Shown: positions 22,540 to 34,910, counted from the first letter of the stretch. The stretch is 64,000 bases of DNA from Siphonodentalium dalli (GCA_032622095.1 CP136062.1:57056420-57120419); one strand, 5' to 3'. The notes: generated by a model from the letters alone, not told the origin. Numbers and translations are program-made.

Positions 22540-22673
22540 CAGTAATGCCCTAATTAATCGACTCCGTAGCCACAGCAGAATTATTGGTAACTTTCAGGAT
22601 TTTGTCGGAATGTGGCCATATTTCCGACTAAATCCTGCTGTGGTTATGGAGTCCATTAATTAGGGCATTACTG
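22540..22673. mobile_element. Family C hairpin MITE, internally deleted
   Basis: TA flanks at 22538-22539 and 22674-22675 bound a 134-bp inverted repeat. The left end is CAGTAATGCCCTAATTAATC and the right end GATTAATTAGGGCATTACTG with one change. The centre seen in the 217-bp copy is missing. A TA target and a CAGT terminus suggest mobilisation by a Tc1/mariner-type transposase, by analogy. Confidence 0.85.
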
Positions 22674-22675
22674 TA

Positions 22676-23463
22676 GTAGTCTGTGATGGAAAAGTTCAGA
22701 AAAATCAAGCCCCATGGGGTTTTGCAAATTGAATTACGCAAACTTAGTTTGTGTCGTTCAAGGGTTTGGGGGGGGGGCTTCAGTTGGAAGTACCAAGATG
22801 TCGACCCTCCCCACCAAACCATCTAGCCACGTTCTAAGTGCCAAATATCCCAGACTCAACCATTAGGTGCCCCTCGCTTAGTTTTTGCTTTGGGTATATT
22901 TATTCTATCCGAGAATACTCTACACCCACAGCAAAATATGGACATATATATATGTACTCTTAAAAAAGCATTGCCGAAGCATTTTGCTGAAGCAAACTGG
23001 GCCACGGCATACTGTTGCTGTAGCAGATTGCCGAAGCCAAACAATCTGAATTAAGAGGGCTGCAACTGGCATATAAAAAATTTGGTTAACAATTTTATCC
23101 GGTGTGAACAAGCAATGGGTTAACCAAAAACACACCATGTGACCCAATTATGGGTCAGGCGCATGTTTTGCCAAAATTATATTTCAAAATGGAATTTCTC
23201 AAAATCTATCTGGAAGTTATTTTTTTTAATTTGGTACAAGCGACTATTGTCACACAATATATGTACGAACTTCCAACTAGTTTGAAATTATAATCAAATT
23301 TACTATACTTTTATGGCATGAAATACATGTAAAAATTTCTAAGTCGAAAAAATTGACATAACTCTGTCAAATATCATTGGACCCTGACCAAATTCGACTT
23401 GGCCTGAAACACAGCTGTATTCATCGGTTTGCGTATCCTTCCCCCACATAGAATGTAAGTTAA
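22676..23463. other. Gene-free DNA
   Basis: No gene. GCCGAAGC-type words repeat at 22970-23040. A mollusc-style phrase (GACATAACTCTGTC, then TTGGACCCTGACCAAATTCG) lies at 23354-23400. Confidence 0.4.
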
Positions 23464-23735
23464 AGGTACTCCATACAATCAAATACCATTTCTTGGCTTC
23501 GGGGGTAAAAATACTTTAATCCAGTCTTGGAACACACCCATCAAAGCTCCGATTGAACAGATATCAATTTTTGAAGTTTGTTATTTCTCGAGAGGTGTAA
23601 TAATGTGTCCCAGACACACGTCATCAAATGGAGGGTCTTGGACAAAATTATGGATGTAGATGGACAACTCTAAATCAAGTGGTAATGCGGTTAAATGTCA
23701 TGATACTTTAGTGATACATGTAGGCCATATTGGGG
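23464..23735 (+). mobile_element. Family A MITE, 3' truncated
   Basis: After TTAA at 23460-23463 the element starts AGGTACTCCATAC and continues with TTGGCTTCGGGGGTA and TGTTATTTCTCGAGAGGTGT. Near 23735 it gives way to the TTCCGAAGG element, so the right half is lost. Confidence 0.75.
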
Positions 23736-24185
23736 ACATTCTTTATTCCAAGGTTTGCTATTATGAATGTTCACTATTTCAAAGGTTCACTATTCTGAAG
23801 GTTCACTGTTCCGAAGATTCGCTATTCCGAAGGTTTTTGTTATTTTAAAAGTTAATTCTATATTCTAAACTAGTATTGAGAGGATCTTTATCACAAAGTC
23901 CTTTTATGAAGGAAATAACTTAATACATTAAAACAAAAAATTTGATTTTTATTGGTTTTCGCAATTACATTATGATGTTATTTCTCAATAGATATTCACG
24001 TCACGCAGCCCATAAATTACTGTTTCCATGCAATTTAATGTCATTATGGGTTATAACAGTTGTGATATATAATGAATACTGGAGTGCCATAACATCCTGA
24101 TTAGCAGAATATACCGGTAGCTGGATAGACCGGTATGAGATGAACAGCAATTGTGACATTGTGACTTTAAAGGTCCATCTAATTT
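23736..24185 (+). mobile_element. TTCCGAAGG foldback element, left part
   Basis: It starts with about six diverged 17-18-bp units of the type TTCCGAAGGTTCGCTA, then follows the interior of the element at 41146-42047: GGTTAATTCTATAT with TTGAGAGG, ATGAAGGAAATAACTTAA, ATTCACGTCACG and AATGAATACTGG. The inverted right-hand array is absent. Confidence 0.75.
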
Positions 24186-24726
24186 TGGAGCCACTAATTA
24201 TTTTATTTTTTTTATAGAGCCTTCATATACGGTTAATAACAATCTATGCCATAACATATGATTAAAACACTATAATATCACCATTTGAAAAAATCTATGT
24301 CTCAGAAGATGCCAACAGAGAAATAAAAAACAACTGAAATCATAGATAGGTGGTATTTTACCTCAAAAGTTTTTATAGTGATGGTGCCTTATAATAGTGA
24401 TGGCATGGGGTGATAGTCTGAGGGTACAATTTAGATAATCTCATGCAACAGAATGTTCGTATTCTTAGTACCATAAAATAGAACCAGATATAAGTATACA
24501 GTGTGTTAAATGCACCACAACCCTAAATATTATATACATGTATACTACTATCATTACTATATGGAATGGTAGTGATGAATCGATTCGAGGTAGGCCCATT
24601 ACCAGTTATGACTACTAAGTAATATGTGACAACACAATATTCGAAGACATGAATGCAATTATAATTTATGTCGCAACAAGTGAAAAGAAAAAGATGTATT
24701 TGTAGGGCTGAAATGGTTAGGGCCTA
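24186..24726. other. Gene-free DNA
   Basis: No gene or clear repeat is supported. Confidence 0.4.
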
Positions 24727-24943
24727 CAGTACTTAATGCCCTAATTAATCGACTCCATAACCACAGCAGAATTATGGGTAACTTTTCAGGATTTAGTCGG
24801 AAATATGGCTTGCGGCCATTCATCGGAAAGCTCTCGGCGAAAGCTTTCCGATGAATGGCAGCAAGCCATATTTCCGACTTAATCCTGAAAAGTTACCCAT
24901 AATTCTGCTGTGATTATGGAGTCGATTAATTAGGGCATTACTG
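24727..24943. mobile_element. Family C hairpin MITE, full length
   Basis: TA at 24725-24726 and 24944-24945 bound 217 bp that fold into one long hairpin. The arms run CTAATTAATCGACTCCATAA, CAGCAGAATTATGGGTAAC, GGATTTAGTCGGAAATATGG and CATTCATCGGAAAGCT. The arms differ at only a few positions, suggesting a young copy. Confidence 0.9.
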
Positions 24944-25004
24944 TACGGTATGTACGGGATATTCATGACCGGTTATATGGGAGGCCAAATTCACATTTAT
25001 TATT

Positions 25005-25300
25005 AATTGCGCTGAAGCGCAATTCAATTGCGCTAAGTTTAGTCGGTGCGACTCTCGATAGCATTACTGGTACCTTATGTTTTAGTTGGGCTGATTGCTG
25101 AAGCGCAATTCAATTGCGCTGTCAAAGTGCAATCCAATTGCACTGAAGCACAATCCAATTGCGCTGAAGTGCAATTCAATTGCGCTTCAGCGCAATCCAG
25201 CTTGATTCATGTCAATTGCGCTTCAGCTTACACCCCTGAATAGATAGGTTATTCCATTATCAATTCATATGGGATAACCACCAATTGCGCTTCAGCAATT
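25005..25300. repeat. Palindromic TTGCGCTGAAGCGCAA cluster
   Basis: About ten copies of AATTGCGCT or its inverse AGCGCAATT, spaced by TCA or GAA, form overlapping short palindromes. An (ATT)n tract follows at about 25298-25316. One frame is open as QFNCA/QSNCA repeats, a composition effect. Confidence 0.75.
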
Positions 25301-25544
25301 ATTATTATTATTATTAAAGTTAGGTTGAATAGGTGCATGGAGAAAATTAACTGGTATCGCATCGCAATTTGCTACCCAAATTTAGATAATAGCTATGCAA
25401 TTTGGTATGAATTTTATATGATTTCAGAACAATGCTATCTAATTATGTTATTATGAGGTTATTTGCTAATCAAAATTTCAAATGTAATATTTGCTCCCTG
25501 AATAGGTGGGTTATTCCATTATCATAAATTCACCACATAATAGC

Positions 25545-26170
25545 ATTCCCTTCAGGGCGACTCACAAAACATTTCCTTCTGGTTTAGTCAGTGCGACTCT
25601 CGATATAGCATTACCTGATGTATTATTCGGGGCGAAAGCAGTACCTTCTGTTTTAGTCGGGGCTTCTCATGATAGCATTAATTTTTATAATCTGTATGAA
25701 TCGGGCCGACTCAGTATGGCATTGCCTTCTGTATTAATCAGGAGGACTCACAATAACATATTTCCTTCTGTTTTAGTCTGTGCTATTCGTGATAGCATTA
25801 CATTCTCTGTTAATCGTGAAGACTCGCAATAGAATTTAATAGCTTCTGTTTTAGTCAGGGCTACTCATAATAGCATTATCTTCTGTTTTAGTTGGGCTGA
25901 CTCGCGATAGCATTATCTTCTGTATTATATGGGGTGATTCAGTTTTGGATTATCTTCTTTATTTGTTTGTGCTACTGTCGATGGGATTGATTAGTCATGG
26001 CGACTTGCAATAGCATTATGTTCTGTTTTAATCAGGGCCCCTCGCGATAGCATTACCTTCTGTATTAGTCGGGTGGCTTGCGATACCAATTCAGGGGGAG
26101 GGGGTGATACCATCGTATTAGTCGGGGTGACTTGCAATACCTGTACCTTCTCATGTACTTCTGTTTTGTC
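25545..26170 (+). repeat. Degenerate TTCTGTTTTAGTCGGG tandem repeat
   Basis: About twelve diverged copies carry CCTTCTGTTTTAGTCGGG, then a GACTC(G/A)CGATAGCATTA line. Spacing is mostly 40-60 bp. A related copy sits at 25035-25090, so the palindrome cluster interrupts the same array. Confidence 0.7.
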
Positions 26171-27286
26171 CTGGACGGAAATTGCATTGGCTATTAAGCA
26201 CCTGAGCGCTGACACTGTATATTCAATATTGCCATTATTATTTCCCCGACACAAATCTGAATACGCTGGTCGTGATGCTCATCTGTTATATTTGAACAGT
26301 TTTTATATGTGGTTGTTTGGGTAGCCTTTATTGTCGTGTTGAGCGACTTCTTTTTGCAAGAATACCGGCACTATAAATCGAAATTATTTTTCTGTGTGGG
26401 TGCTGCGTTTCCCGGCGATAAAAATAATATCTGGAAAAAACAGTAGTTTTAAAAACCGGAATATGGCGGAAGGTAAAAGATATTTTTTGATCGGGGGTTA
26501 ATGTCGTGGCATTGTCTGAAAATCTTATCAAATGAATTTTGTTGCGTAAAACTTGTGTTTATCAGCCATAGGTGTAGTAATTTTCTTCATTCCTCAGTGG
26601 ATCGTGAGACTAAAAACAGGCAGTGTTGTACGATGTAGGTTTTGGAAATTCCGGTAATGCTGTCAGATGTCAGCATTGTGCTTGTTGTAATGTCGAAATA
26701 ATTGACAGATTTCTTCAGTTCTGTTCACACAAAAATTACAGAAGATAGCACTGATAATACAGACGTACCAAACAAGATTTTTTCCATGTAAATCGGATGA
26801 TATTGGGTGCGCAAAAAATAGTACTCTTGGGTACCAAATAAACGTGCTGGCACGCTTATTAATTTTGGAAGAATATGCTGGCCGTCACTATTATTTGGTC
26901 ATGATATATATAAAAGTGAATGATCTGGTTGTTTATTATCTCATGAATGTAGTGGGTTATTATTAACCAAGCCTGAGTATAATTTGTCTGGCATTTTCAG
27001 AATGAGATTCTCATAGGGTGAATTTAGTAATGATTCTTTTAAGACTGTTATACATGTAAATGTTTTCTACAGTCAATGCAATAAATGGTTGTATTGTGTA
27101 TACGCTTTATTAAAGCGTGCATATTGCGCTTTGATATAACAGATTTATTATTTTGGCAATCGATTTGATTGCGAGTAACGATTAATATTCGATGGGCTAT
27201 TATCGACCATTGGCAGCCGATTCCAATTATCGGAACATGGCTTAATTGACAGATTGAGAATGTTGTGCAATTTTTGACCACACGAC
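26171..27286. other. Gene-free DNA
   Basis: No supported gene. Open frames at 26073-26324 and 26328-26531 lack domains or splice structure. Confidence 0.45.
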
Positions 27287-27530
27287 TCACAAACGGTACC
27301 CCATATGTTTAAAGTCGAAAAAGGGGGATAACTCCACCAAAAAAGTCTGACAGACGCCATAATCGCAGGTGCTCAGGTTCCCATGGTGGTTGATGTCTCT
27401 GCCAAGTTTCACGGAAATTGATAAAAAAAACGACTGTCTGAGAAAAACTCCGGACAAATTTGTGTCCACACACGAACGATGGACAAGCTGATTTCACTAT
27501 ACCACCCCAACATTGTTGCAGGGGGTATAA
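27287..27530 (-). repeat. Dispersed repeat of mollusc style
   Basis: On the minus strand it reads AAATTTGTCCGGAGTTTTTC, CAATTTCCGTGAAACTTGGC and GGAGTTATCCCCCTTTTTCG, and on the upstream side carries the CAACATTGTTGCAGGGGGTA word that often borders such repeats. The open frame across it is not treated as a gene. Confidence 0.5.
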
Positions 27531-27854
27531 TGAGCACAATGTATTGAATACCATTAGCATCACAGTTCTCAGCAATGTTATGGTTATAATATTTGTGAGT
27601 TCATTAGAATGAACATAGCGATTAATTTCAGTGTTATGAATAGCCAAATATATACAAACAATATAAAAGTAGGAATGTACGATGGACCGCCGGTGGTTCC
27701 TAAATAAAGGAATCGAATCGGAAATTAAAAGTTTCATCAAACTACCAGATAGTGGTTTATAACAATTACAATGGACTATAGTTTTGTGTATAATGCAAAG
27801 TAAATCGTGCATATAAAAAAATTGCATGCAACGTCTCGGTCAGGGCATGATAAT

Positions 27855-28960
27855 TGATATTTCAACTTAGATTCAACGTACAGCATGTATCAACATTCAG
27901 TGTTAGGTTTCCCACATTAAAGGTACTCAATCCTAATTAACACTCACGAATTACAATATCATTGGCTTCGGGGGTACAAAATATTAAACTTGAGTCGAGG
28001 AACCCACCCATCAAGGTACAGTAGGAGTAATCAGATATCGATATTTTAAATCTAGTATTTTAATTATAAGTGGCCCAGTAAACTGTCGGCGAGAAGAACT
28101 TATCTGACAAGATAGCGGATGAAGATCGATAACTCTCAAATCGAGTGGCTTTTTGTGTCAGATATTTGACAACCAATAAAATTTTGTTGAAAAAAACTTT
28201 GATAAATAACAGGTTTTGTGCAATTTTATAGTTGACTGTGGTTCTAAAGCATTGTTTTGGGCAATTAATCTTTTCTGAAAACTGAAATGGCATTTAAAAA
28301 AATGGTGTTGTTGTTGGAATCTGATGATATGGGGACCGTCGAATCGGATTGAGTACCTTTAATTCAACATTAGATAACATCTCGATATTCAACATTAGGT
28401 TTCCAACTTTATTTCAACATTGATTCATTGTTGAACGATTGTCCAAATTTAAACTGTTAGATTTCTAACATTATTTCAATGTTGATCGAACATCACAAAA
28501 CTTGACAAAAGTGAACATTAGCTTTCAAACGTAATCCCAATGTCGATTCAACGCTAAATTAATGTCCAGAAATTAAACATTAGGCTTCCAGCGTTATTTC
28601 AACGCTGAGCGAACATAAAACAAAATCAACATTAGGATTCCAATGCTATTTCAAAATCGAGTGATCGTCCCAATATTCAACATTAGTTTTCCAAAATTAT
28701 CCCATTTTCAATTCAATGTTGTTGATCATATCGAGCGAACATAACAAAAAAAATACTTTTTTTTATTCCAATATTATTTTAACGTTGAGCGAATGTCAAA
28801 AAATTCAACGTTAGCTTCCCAATATTATTCCAATGTTCAAAGTTAGTTTTTCAATGTTGTCTCAAATGTATATTCTAATATTTCTATGTTCACTTCAACG
28901 AGCAAACTGGACCAATCGCCAACGTTATTTCAAATTCAACGTTGAAACAAAATTTGAGAC
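27855..28960 (+). repeat. Degenerate CAACATTAG tandem repeat
   Basis: The unit, roughly 55-70 bp, has TTCAACATTAGGTTTCCAAC, TTATTTCAACGTTGA and GCGAACAT. It starts near 27855, is interrupted by the family A MITE at 27921-28358, and resumes in the same orientation to about 28960. Confidence 0.75.
27921..28358 (+). mobile_element. Family A MITE, complete, TTAA flanks
   Basis: The 438-bp element has perfect 13-bp terminal inverted repeats, AGGTACTCAATCC and GGATTGAGTACCT, between TTAA at 27917-27920 and TTAA at 28359-28362. Landmarks are TTGGCTTCGGGGGTACAAA, a GGCCCAGTAA segment and TTGTTGGAATCTGATGATAT. There is no coding capacity. TTAA duplication points to a piggyBac-type transposase acting in trans. 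This copy defines the family ends. Confidence 0.92.
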
Positions 28961-29132
28961 AACCGTTTACTTTAGTCTTTACATTGGATCAACATAGGGA
29001 TGCTATCTGGCCTGGTGAGGCCATTTGGCATGATTTTGGGAAACATTGGGACATAAATATTATACAGACTGGAATCAGTAGGCCCTATAGCTGATTTCAC
29101 CTATTGTCGTGGATTTTGTATACAACTACTTG

Positions 29133-30500
29133 AACAGGTCTGGCAAATGTGAGAATACAGCTACAATAGCTGTATTCAGCTAACCTAGCTGTATTCAGCT
29201 ATATATTATACTCTCAAACCGGTAATAAACTAGAAGCGCTAATTTGCGCATCAAAATTAGGCTACCATATTCTCCGGTCACCCTCAACCAAATCAAAATC
29301 GTCGCTTGTGTTCTGACAAAGTGTTGCCTTTTGTCGACACGGCAATTCTGATTTTGTGTGAAAACTTACTACGGTGGTCGATGTCAGTAAATATTCTGGG
29401 GACTATTTTCTGCAAATGCATTCATTAACTAACTTATAAAATAAAGATCAAATTCATCCCAAACACTCGTTTACTTCTTCCCGATGCTAAACCGGTAGGG
29501 GGCGTTAGAATGGTGTACCTATATCAAGCATTTAGAATTACATACCACTAGCGGTTTGTGAGCGATACTGGTAACTATTCATAACTGTATATACAGATAT
29601 TGTGCGGCATATTGCAAATGTATGGCACAACATAGGGACAACTGAAATGAAAATGCGACTTATATAATTTCTGAAGTATTTCAAACATGAAGTCCTGGTC
29701 GTTAGCGAGTCAGAACTATTCAATCTGTTTTGGCGGGAAAATATATAATGTGTGAAAACTTACTAAACATTGGTATTTGTATTTTCACGATTCGACATAC
29801 AAGTATGCGTTTCCGTATTTTTGGAGAGAATCAGCTCAAGCAGTGAGTGGAACTCGCTCGGTTAAACTCTGGCTAGAGATGTTCCCCTTTTTACCTGTTT
29901 TAACGCACCAACCAATGATTAAGATGTTCCATCTTCGGTGATAAATATTGTATTTAATGTATTTTTCATCCGCATTGCATAAGAGAGTTATTAACCGTTA
30001 TGACCGACATCGACCGCCGTAGTAAGTTTTCACACATAATCACCATCGCCGTGCCGACAAAAGGCAATACTTTGTTCCCCTTTTTACCTGTTTTAACGCA
30101 CCAACCAAACTGCGTTTTAGCAGCATCATATTGATACTTCCGGGAATGATTAAGATGTTCCATCTTCGGTGATAAATATTGTATTTAATGTATTTTTCAT
30201 CCGCATTGCATAAGAGAGTTATTAACCGTTATGACCGACATCGACCGCCGTAGTAAGTTTTCACACATAATCACCATCGCCGTGCCGACAAAAGGCAATA
30301 CTTTGTCAGAACACACGCGACGATTTTGATTTGGTTGAGGGTGGCCGGAGAATAGGGTAGCCTAATTTTGATGCGCAAATTAGCGCTTCTAGTTTATTAT
30401 CGAAAAACAGCCCGTTTGAGAGTATAATATATAGCTGAATACAGCTAGGTTAGCTGAATACAGCTATTGTAGCTGTATTCTCACATTTGCCAGACCTGTT
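29133..30500. mobile_element. Element with ~260-bp terminal inverted repeats
   Basis: The left arm starts AACAGGTCTGGCAAATGTGA at 29133 and the right arm ends with its inverse, TCACATTTGCCAGACCTGTT, at 30500. The arms match through GAATACAGCTACAATAGCTG, AGCGCTAATTTGCGCATCAA, AATCAAAATCGTCGC and a GACATCGACC(G/A)CCGTAGTAAG line. The interior has no transposase-like open frame. Inside the right side, 29882-30074 is directly duplicated at 30075-30306. The family is unknown to me. Confidence 0.85.
29882..30306 (+). repeat. Direct duplication inside the inverted-repeat element
   Basis: Copy 1 (29882-30074) and copy 2 (30075-30306) both run TTCCCCTTTTTACCTGTTTT to AAGGCAATACTTTG. They look base-identical apart from about 39 extra bases in copy 2 after CAACCAA, which suggests a recent event. 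Confidence 0.9.
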
Positions 30501-31055
30501 GAACTAGTGAAATTATGTTTATATGATTACAGTTACCAGTAGGCTACAATGTGAACACAGAACATATAGATATACGTCAATATAGAAACAAAAGCGACAT
30601 GAGCGCAAATATATTACCTCTCCTTGTCACAGATTCAAATTTCAAAAATAAACTATTCTGAATCTGAATTGGGAATTTGGATCAATTTGGTGACGTCTAA
30701 ATGTCGTATCAATAATAGGTAAATTCGTTACCGGATGTCCTGCATGTACCTAAGATTATAAATAACCATGACTTGTCACACAGAAGTTATACATTTTACG
30801 CCTTTCAAATTTTAATCTAGCTGGATTGACAGAAACAGTAATTGTGCCTTTTCTCGACTCGACTGGGAAGCCGCCATTATTTTGAATAGGTTGTCACGTG
30901 CAGTTATAGAACCAATCACGAATAGACATCGCTTAACTATCCCCGATCCGTCTTGTAACTACTTGTCAAGTAGCAAAAATAGCATATTTAAGTAGCTTAT
31001 AATGCTATAAAAGTCGTTGGAATATTCTAACCACCCAAATTTAGCTACTCGAGAT
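30501..31055. other. Gene-free DNA
   Basis: No gene. Around 30950-31060 loosely spaced AAGTAGC/AACTACTTG words resemble the ACTACC region at 9775. Confidence 0.4.
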
Positions 31056-31720
31056 TTAGTGTGTAATTACTACCGACTTGATACATATTCTTCTCCGTGA
31101 TACGAGGAATCTAATTGTGTGGTTATATACGCACAATTGGTGCTGTGTGTGTGTGAGATGGGGGCTCTAAATTGATACGAATTTGTTTAGTCACCTATTT
31201 CCACCAATTTTATATATAGTTATTTTATAATGTGTCTAATTGTGTGGCTTAAAGATGTCAAAGTGGCGCTGTTTCAGTCACGGGTAGGGAGGGTAGGGGT
31301 CACACAAATAATATGTTAAGCGTAAATTTCCACCAAATTCATAGACGTTCTTCTCCAATAATACACGGAATATAGCATGTGGGTTAAAGACTCCACAGTT
31401 GGTGCCAAAATTTGCGAATGTCGTTGTTTGTCTGTGTTTTACATGTGCCCTCAACATCTTAGTCTAACCAACTAGATTGATTTATACATCTCTCTAAGTA
31501 AATCCATTTGTTTGCGAAGTCATGTGCTTATGATGTTCATGTTCTGATCCAAATAGAAAATATTAAAAACAAAAACAATCAAATGTCAATTCCAACCACG
31601 TCGACTGTACGATCATCGGACTGATAACGTCTGAAGTACGGACAGTTGTTAACAGATAAATAATTTTTTATTGGTGGGACGAATTAATCGCGATAAAAAA
31701 TGGCAACGGAATTCTTCAAC
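31056..31720 (+). repeat. Family S copy with unique right end
   Basis: The left part has the tandem units (GATACATATTCTTCTCCGTG, GGAATCTAATTGTGTGG, AAAGATGTCAAAGTGGCGC). The right part from about 31445 (CTCAACATCTTAGTCTAACC, ATACATCTCTCTAAGTA, TATTGGTGGGACGAATTAAT) matches 43800-43990. The two copies therefore share a non-repetitive 3' end, as expected of one mobile family. Confidence 0.7.
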
Positions 31721-34231
31721 TGGCACCTCGAACTGTTCAACTGTCGGAAATGTTTAATCTAACACACCGTTATGGTTGGAACTATTCCAACTGAGAACAC
31801 TTATGTCCAGACAATTGAAGTAGAATAATGTTCAAAGTTTGGTATAAAAACAACACATTGGCTTTTGTGAGTAAAGGGGGGCGGGGGTGTCCAAAACAAT
31901 TATCAAAGGTAAACAAAATATTTGATCTTTCTGAAACAAGAATTTCTCAGTCTCAGCTAACAGCGTAGGGCTCACCAATGGTACCAATGACTTGGTATTT
32001 TTCCAACTGAGCTTTCCAACTGATGGCGATTTCAGTCTATAATATTGACTGCAAGTATGACAATTTTATGATAAAGCTGACTCTTACGACCGTTTATCAA
32101 CAATCAGAGCAGCCATCATTAAATTATTTTAAACTGTATATGTTCTTATGTGTTCCATGCTGAGTTTCCATCAAATCCCTCGGATTAGCCAAAGACGGTG
32201 ACAATTATAATTTAAGAAAAATAACGGCATTTAAATTTAAGAGTATCAGTTTTCCTCCATCAACATACGTATAATTATATTAGCAGGACTCGACAGCATA
32301 ACAGAACAGTAGCAGGACCACTTAACATTGGCGCTTCTTTATACATGCCCAGATTACAGGATCGTGGTATGACAACTTAACATTGTGACTCCAGACCTGT
32401 ACATCTGCCCAGTCTAAAGGATCGTGGTATGACAACTTAACATTGGGACTCATGTACATCTGCCCAGCCTATTTTCAGAGTCGTTGCTTGTTGGACTCCG
32501 TTTGCGGGTTTATAACTGGCAATGTACAATAATGCACCCTTCAATTGAATCATATTCCCAAATTAATCACTTCTTTGTTCGGAATGCTCCAACTGATATT
32601 TCCGGCCTTCCAGCTATTGAAAATGTCCAACCAGAAACCCCGTAATGGTCAAAACGTATAAGAACCAAAAACGAACATTCCAAAAGTAGGAAGACTTGAG
32701 ATTTGAGAGGGCAAAACAATCACAAATCCATTCATAAACAATACGTCGAAAGGTATAGAAACAGTTGAAAATTTAAAGCGCTCTTTATTATCTACCGCTA
32801 TTATGTATGGAAGCATGGACGCTCTTTATAAGAGACGATCGTTGGTCGAAGCATGGACGCTCTTTATAAGAGACGATCGTTGGAAAGTTTGCTCGGCTCA
32901 CAAAACTAAAATTGCATGTTGAAACTTCCTCATTTAACAGTCGAAATATGGTTATCAAAACCTCAATGGGTTTAATCTGCTTCTAGGCGCATACATTAAT
33001 TAATATACACCCCTCGTTAAGTTGGTTTAAACAATATCTATTTGTCTGCCCTCAAAGAACATATATAATATTGTTTACATTATATTAGCCTCTCGATCTC
33101 CGATATAACTACCTGGTTTGCGTCTGCGTATAGATAAGTACAAACTTGGGTTATAGTGCGTGTAGGTCAAACTGATACTGTTAAGGGCGTACTGTACGCC
33201 ATTTTCAATAAATTCCCGGTAATAACAGCGATCTAATTTATATAATATATAGAAAAATAAGTAATTTGAGTCGAAGATGTATTGTGTAAACGTTCAGGTT
33301 ATCTTAAAATCAAAGCTAATTTGATATAAATTTAATTTATGGCTCGAGCCATAAATTAAATTACGATTTTCCGCGTAAAAGATGTAATCAAATTAATTGA
33401 TGGGTAGTGGATTGTGCAACGCGTGGCACACATGGTCGTGTAAAAACATATATTGATACGGCGTGTAAACTTAAACCACTCACTGACTAGTGACTATACA
33501 ATAACTTAAATGAGTATACAGGACTAGTATGCATATAATATAACATTTAGTTGATACATTTGCTTGAAAACTGTACACAAATTACTCGACAACGACAATT
33601 TGAATTTTCGCATTCCGGCTGATCTACCATCCGTAACATTACTTCGTAGTCAACAGACTTTCAAATAATGGAAATCTGATTACCTTATCATACGACTCAG
33701 AGACTATAGAAACCAACAATAACATTTGAGCACAGTATCCCTTTAAGACAATTAAAATATCGTCATTTTTTTATTTGAAATGTCATGTTCCAGTGATTGG
33801 CTCAATACGAGCGGTTTAAGAACAAATCTATAGTGATCTGCACGAAGCATTCTTGAACATATATAATTTTAAGAATATCTTAATCATGGCTGCTCATGTT
33901 TTACAAAACGACAGGATCCATCTTGATTATGGTCGTTTTGAAACAACCAAAAGTGACAAAGTTCAAATATTTTACAATCTCTAATTGTACTAATGTTTTA
34001 TAAACATAACGACCGTTTCCTCCATAATTTAAGATTAGTAAATACCGGGTGATATCATCACATCTAATATTTGTATCATATACGTCATTGCCTCTTATAT
34101 GTAAATTTCAATGAAAACAGAGATGTTAATAAACTTCGAACCTGAACTAATTAGTTGGTAGTACAGAAAGCGGTTCATATATACTATGAGCAGGCTGTTC
34201 TCAGAGCAGCTGCAACGCACATGCGTGCGCA
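31721..34231. other. Gene-free DNA with local duplications
   Basis: No gene is supported. Around 32320-32460 the phrase GACAACTTAACATTG with CATCTGCCCAG recurs with a period near 60 bp. At 32810-32885 a 38-bp unit (GAAGCATGGACGCTCTTTAT...) is perfectly duplicated. Near 33330-33365 ATTTAATTTATGGCTCGAG is mirrored by its inverse. Confidence 0.5.
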
Positions 34232-34910
34232 TCGGGATTACTCATGTGAGGTGCGGGGCTATCAGAATGTTGAAAAACTAGAAAAGATTCAATTGCAGTT
34301 TCTAAAATATATTCTTAGATTGAAAAGCAGCACATCAACCTGTATGGTATACGGAGAAACTGACGTGTTTCCAATTAAAACGAAAATAGACATACGAATG
34401 ATATGTTTTGGGGCAAAATTGGTTGCATCACGAGAATTAAAAATATCTCGAGTATTATATCAGTATCTTCTGAAACTTTCAGTTGACGAAGACAATATCC
34501 ACGGATGGACTAAACACGTACGAGATATTTTGACAAAATGCGGTCTTCCATACCTATGGACCACCCAAGGTTCGGTGGATATCAATATTGAATGGTCAGA
34601 ACGAACGATTCAAATTTCACTACAATGCAAGACCAATACCGCACAGAATGGCCTAAAACGATTGACGAAAAATGTAAATGCCGGAATTACAAAATATTCA
34701 AAGATCATATTAATTTAGAGAATTATTTAATTAAATTGCCTAAAGCAGACGCACTGACATTGTTGAGATTTAGATGTTCAAATCACCATTTACCAATCGA
34801 AACTTATGGTGTGCGATGCGTTGCAGTCTGAACGCCGATATTTACTTCCCAACTTTATTGCCCCTGTTATAAATGCTTTCACTTTCAAGAAATTAAAGGC
34901 ATGTGAGGCC
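34232..34910 (+). pseudogene. LINE ORF2 C-terminal fragment, frameshifted
   Basis: The translation CEVRGYQNVEKLEKIQLQFL and MVYGETDVFPIKTKIDIRM matches the ORF2 region CEVWGVGD...HLKFCKMVLG and MVYGELGRYPMHIDI of the intact LINE. A frameshift near 34610-34640 moves homology to the frame with LLRFRCSNHHLPIET. A deletion near 34808 removes the CCHC region, after which CDALQSERRYLLPNFI resembles the extreme C terminus. The divergence is too great for a copy of the 3373-7653 element; it is a related family. Confidence 0.8.

Noticed and set aside
27309-27827. 172-residue minus-strand frame as a gene
   Set aside because: Half of it is a dispersed repeat and the rest is AT-driven composition.
34155-34718. 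187-residue frame as an independent gene
   Set aside because: It is a frameshifted LINE ORF2 remnant.
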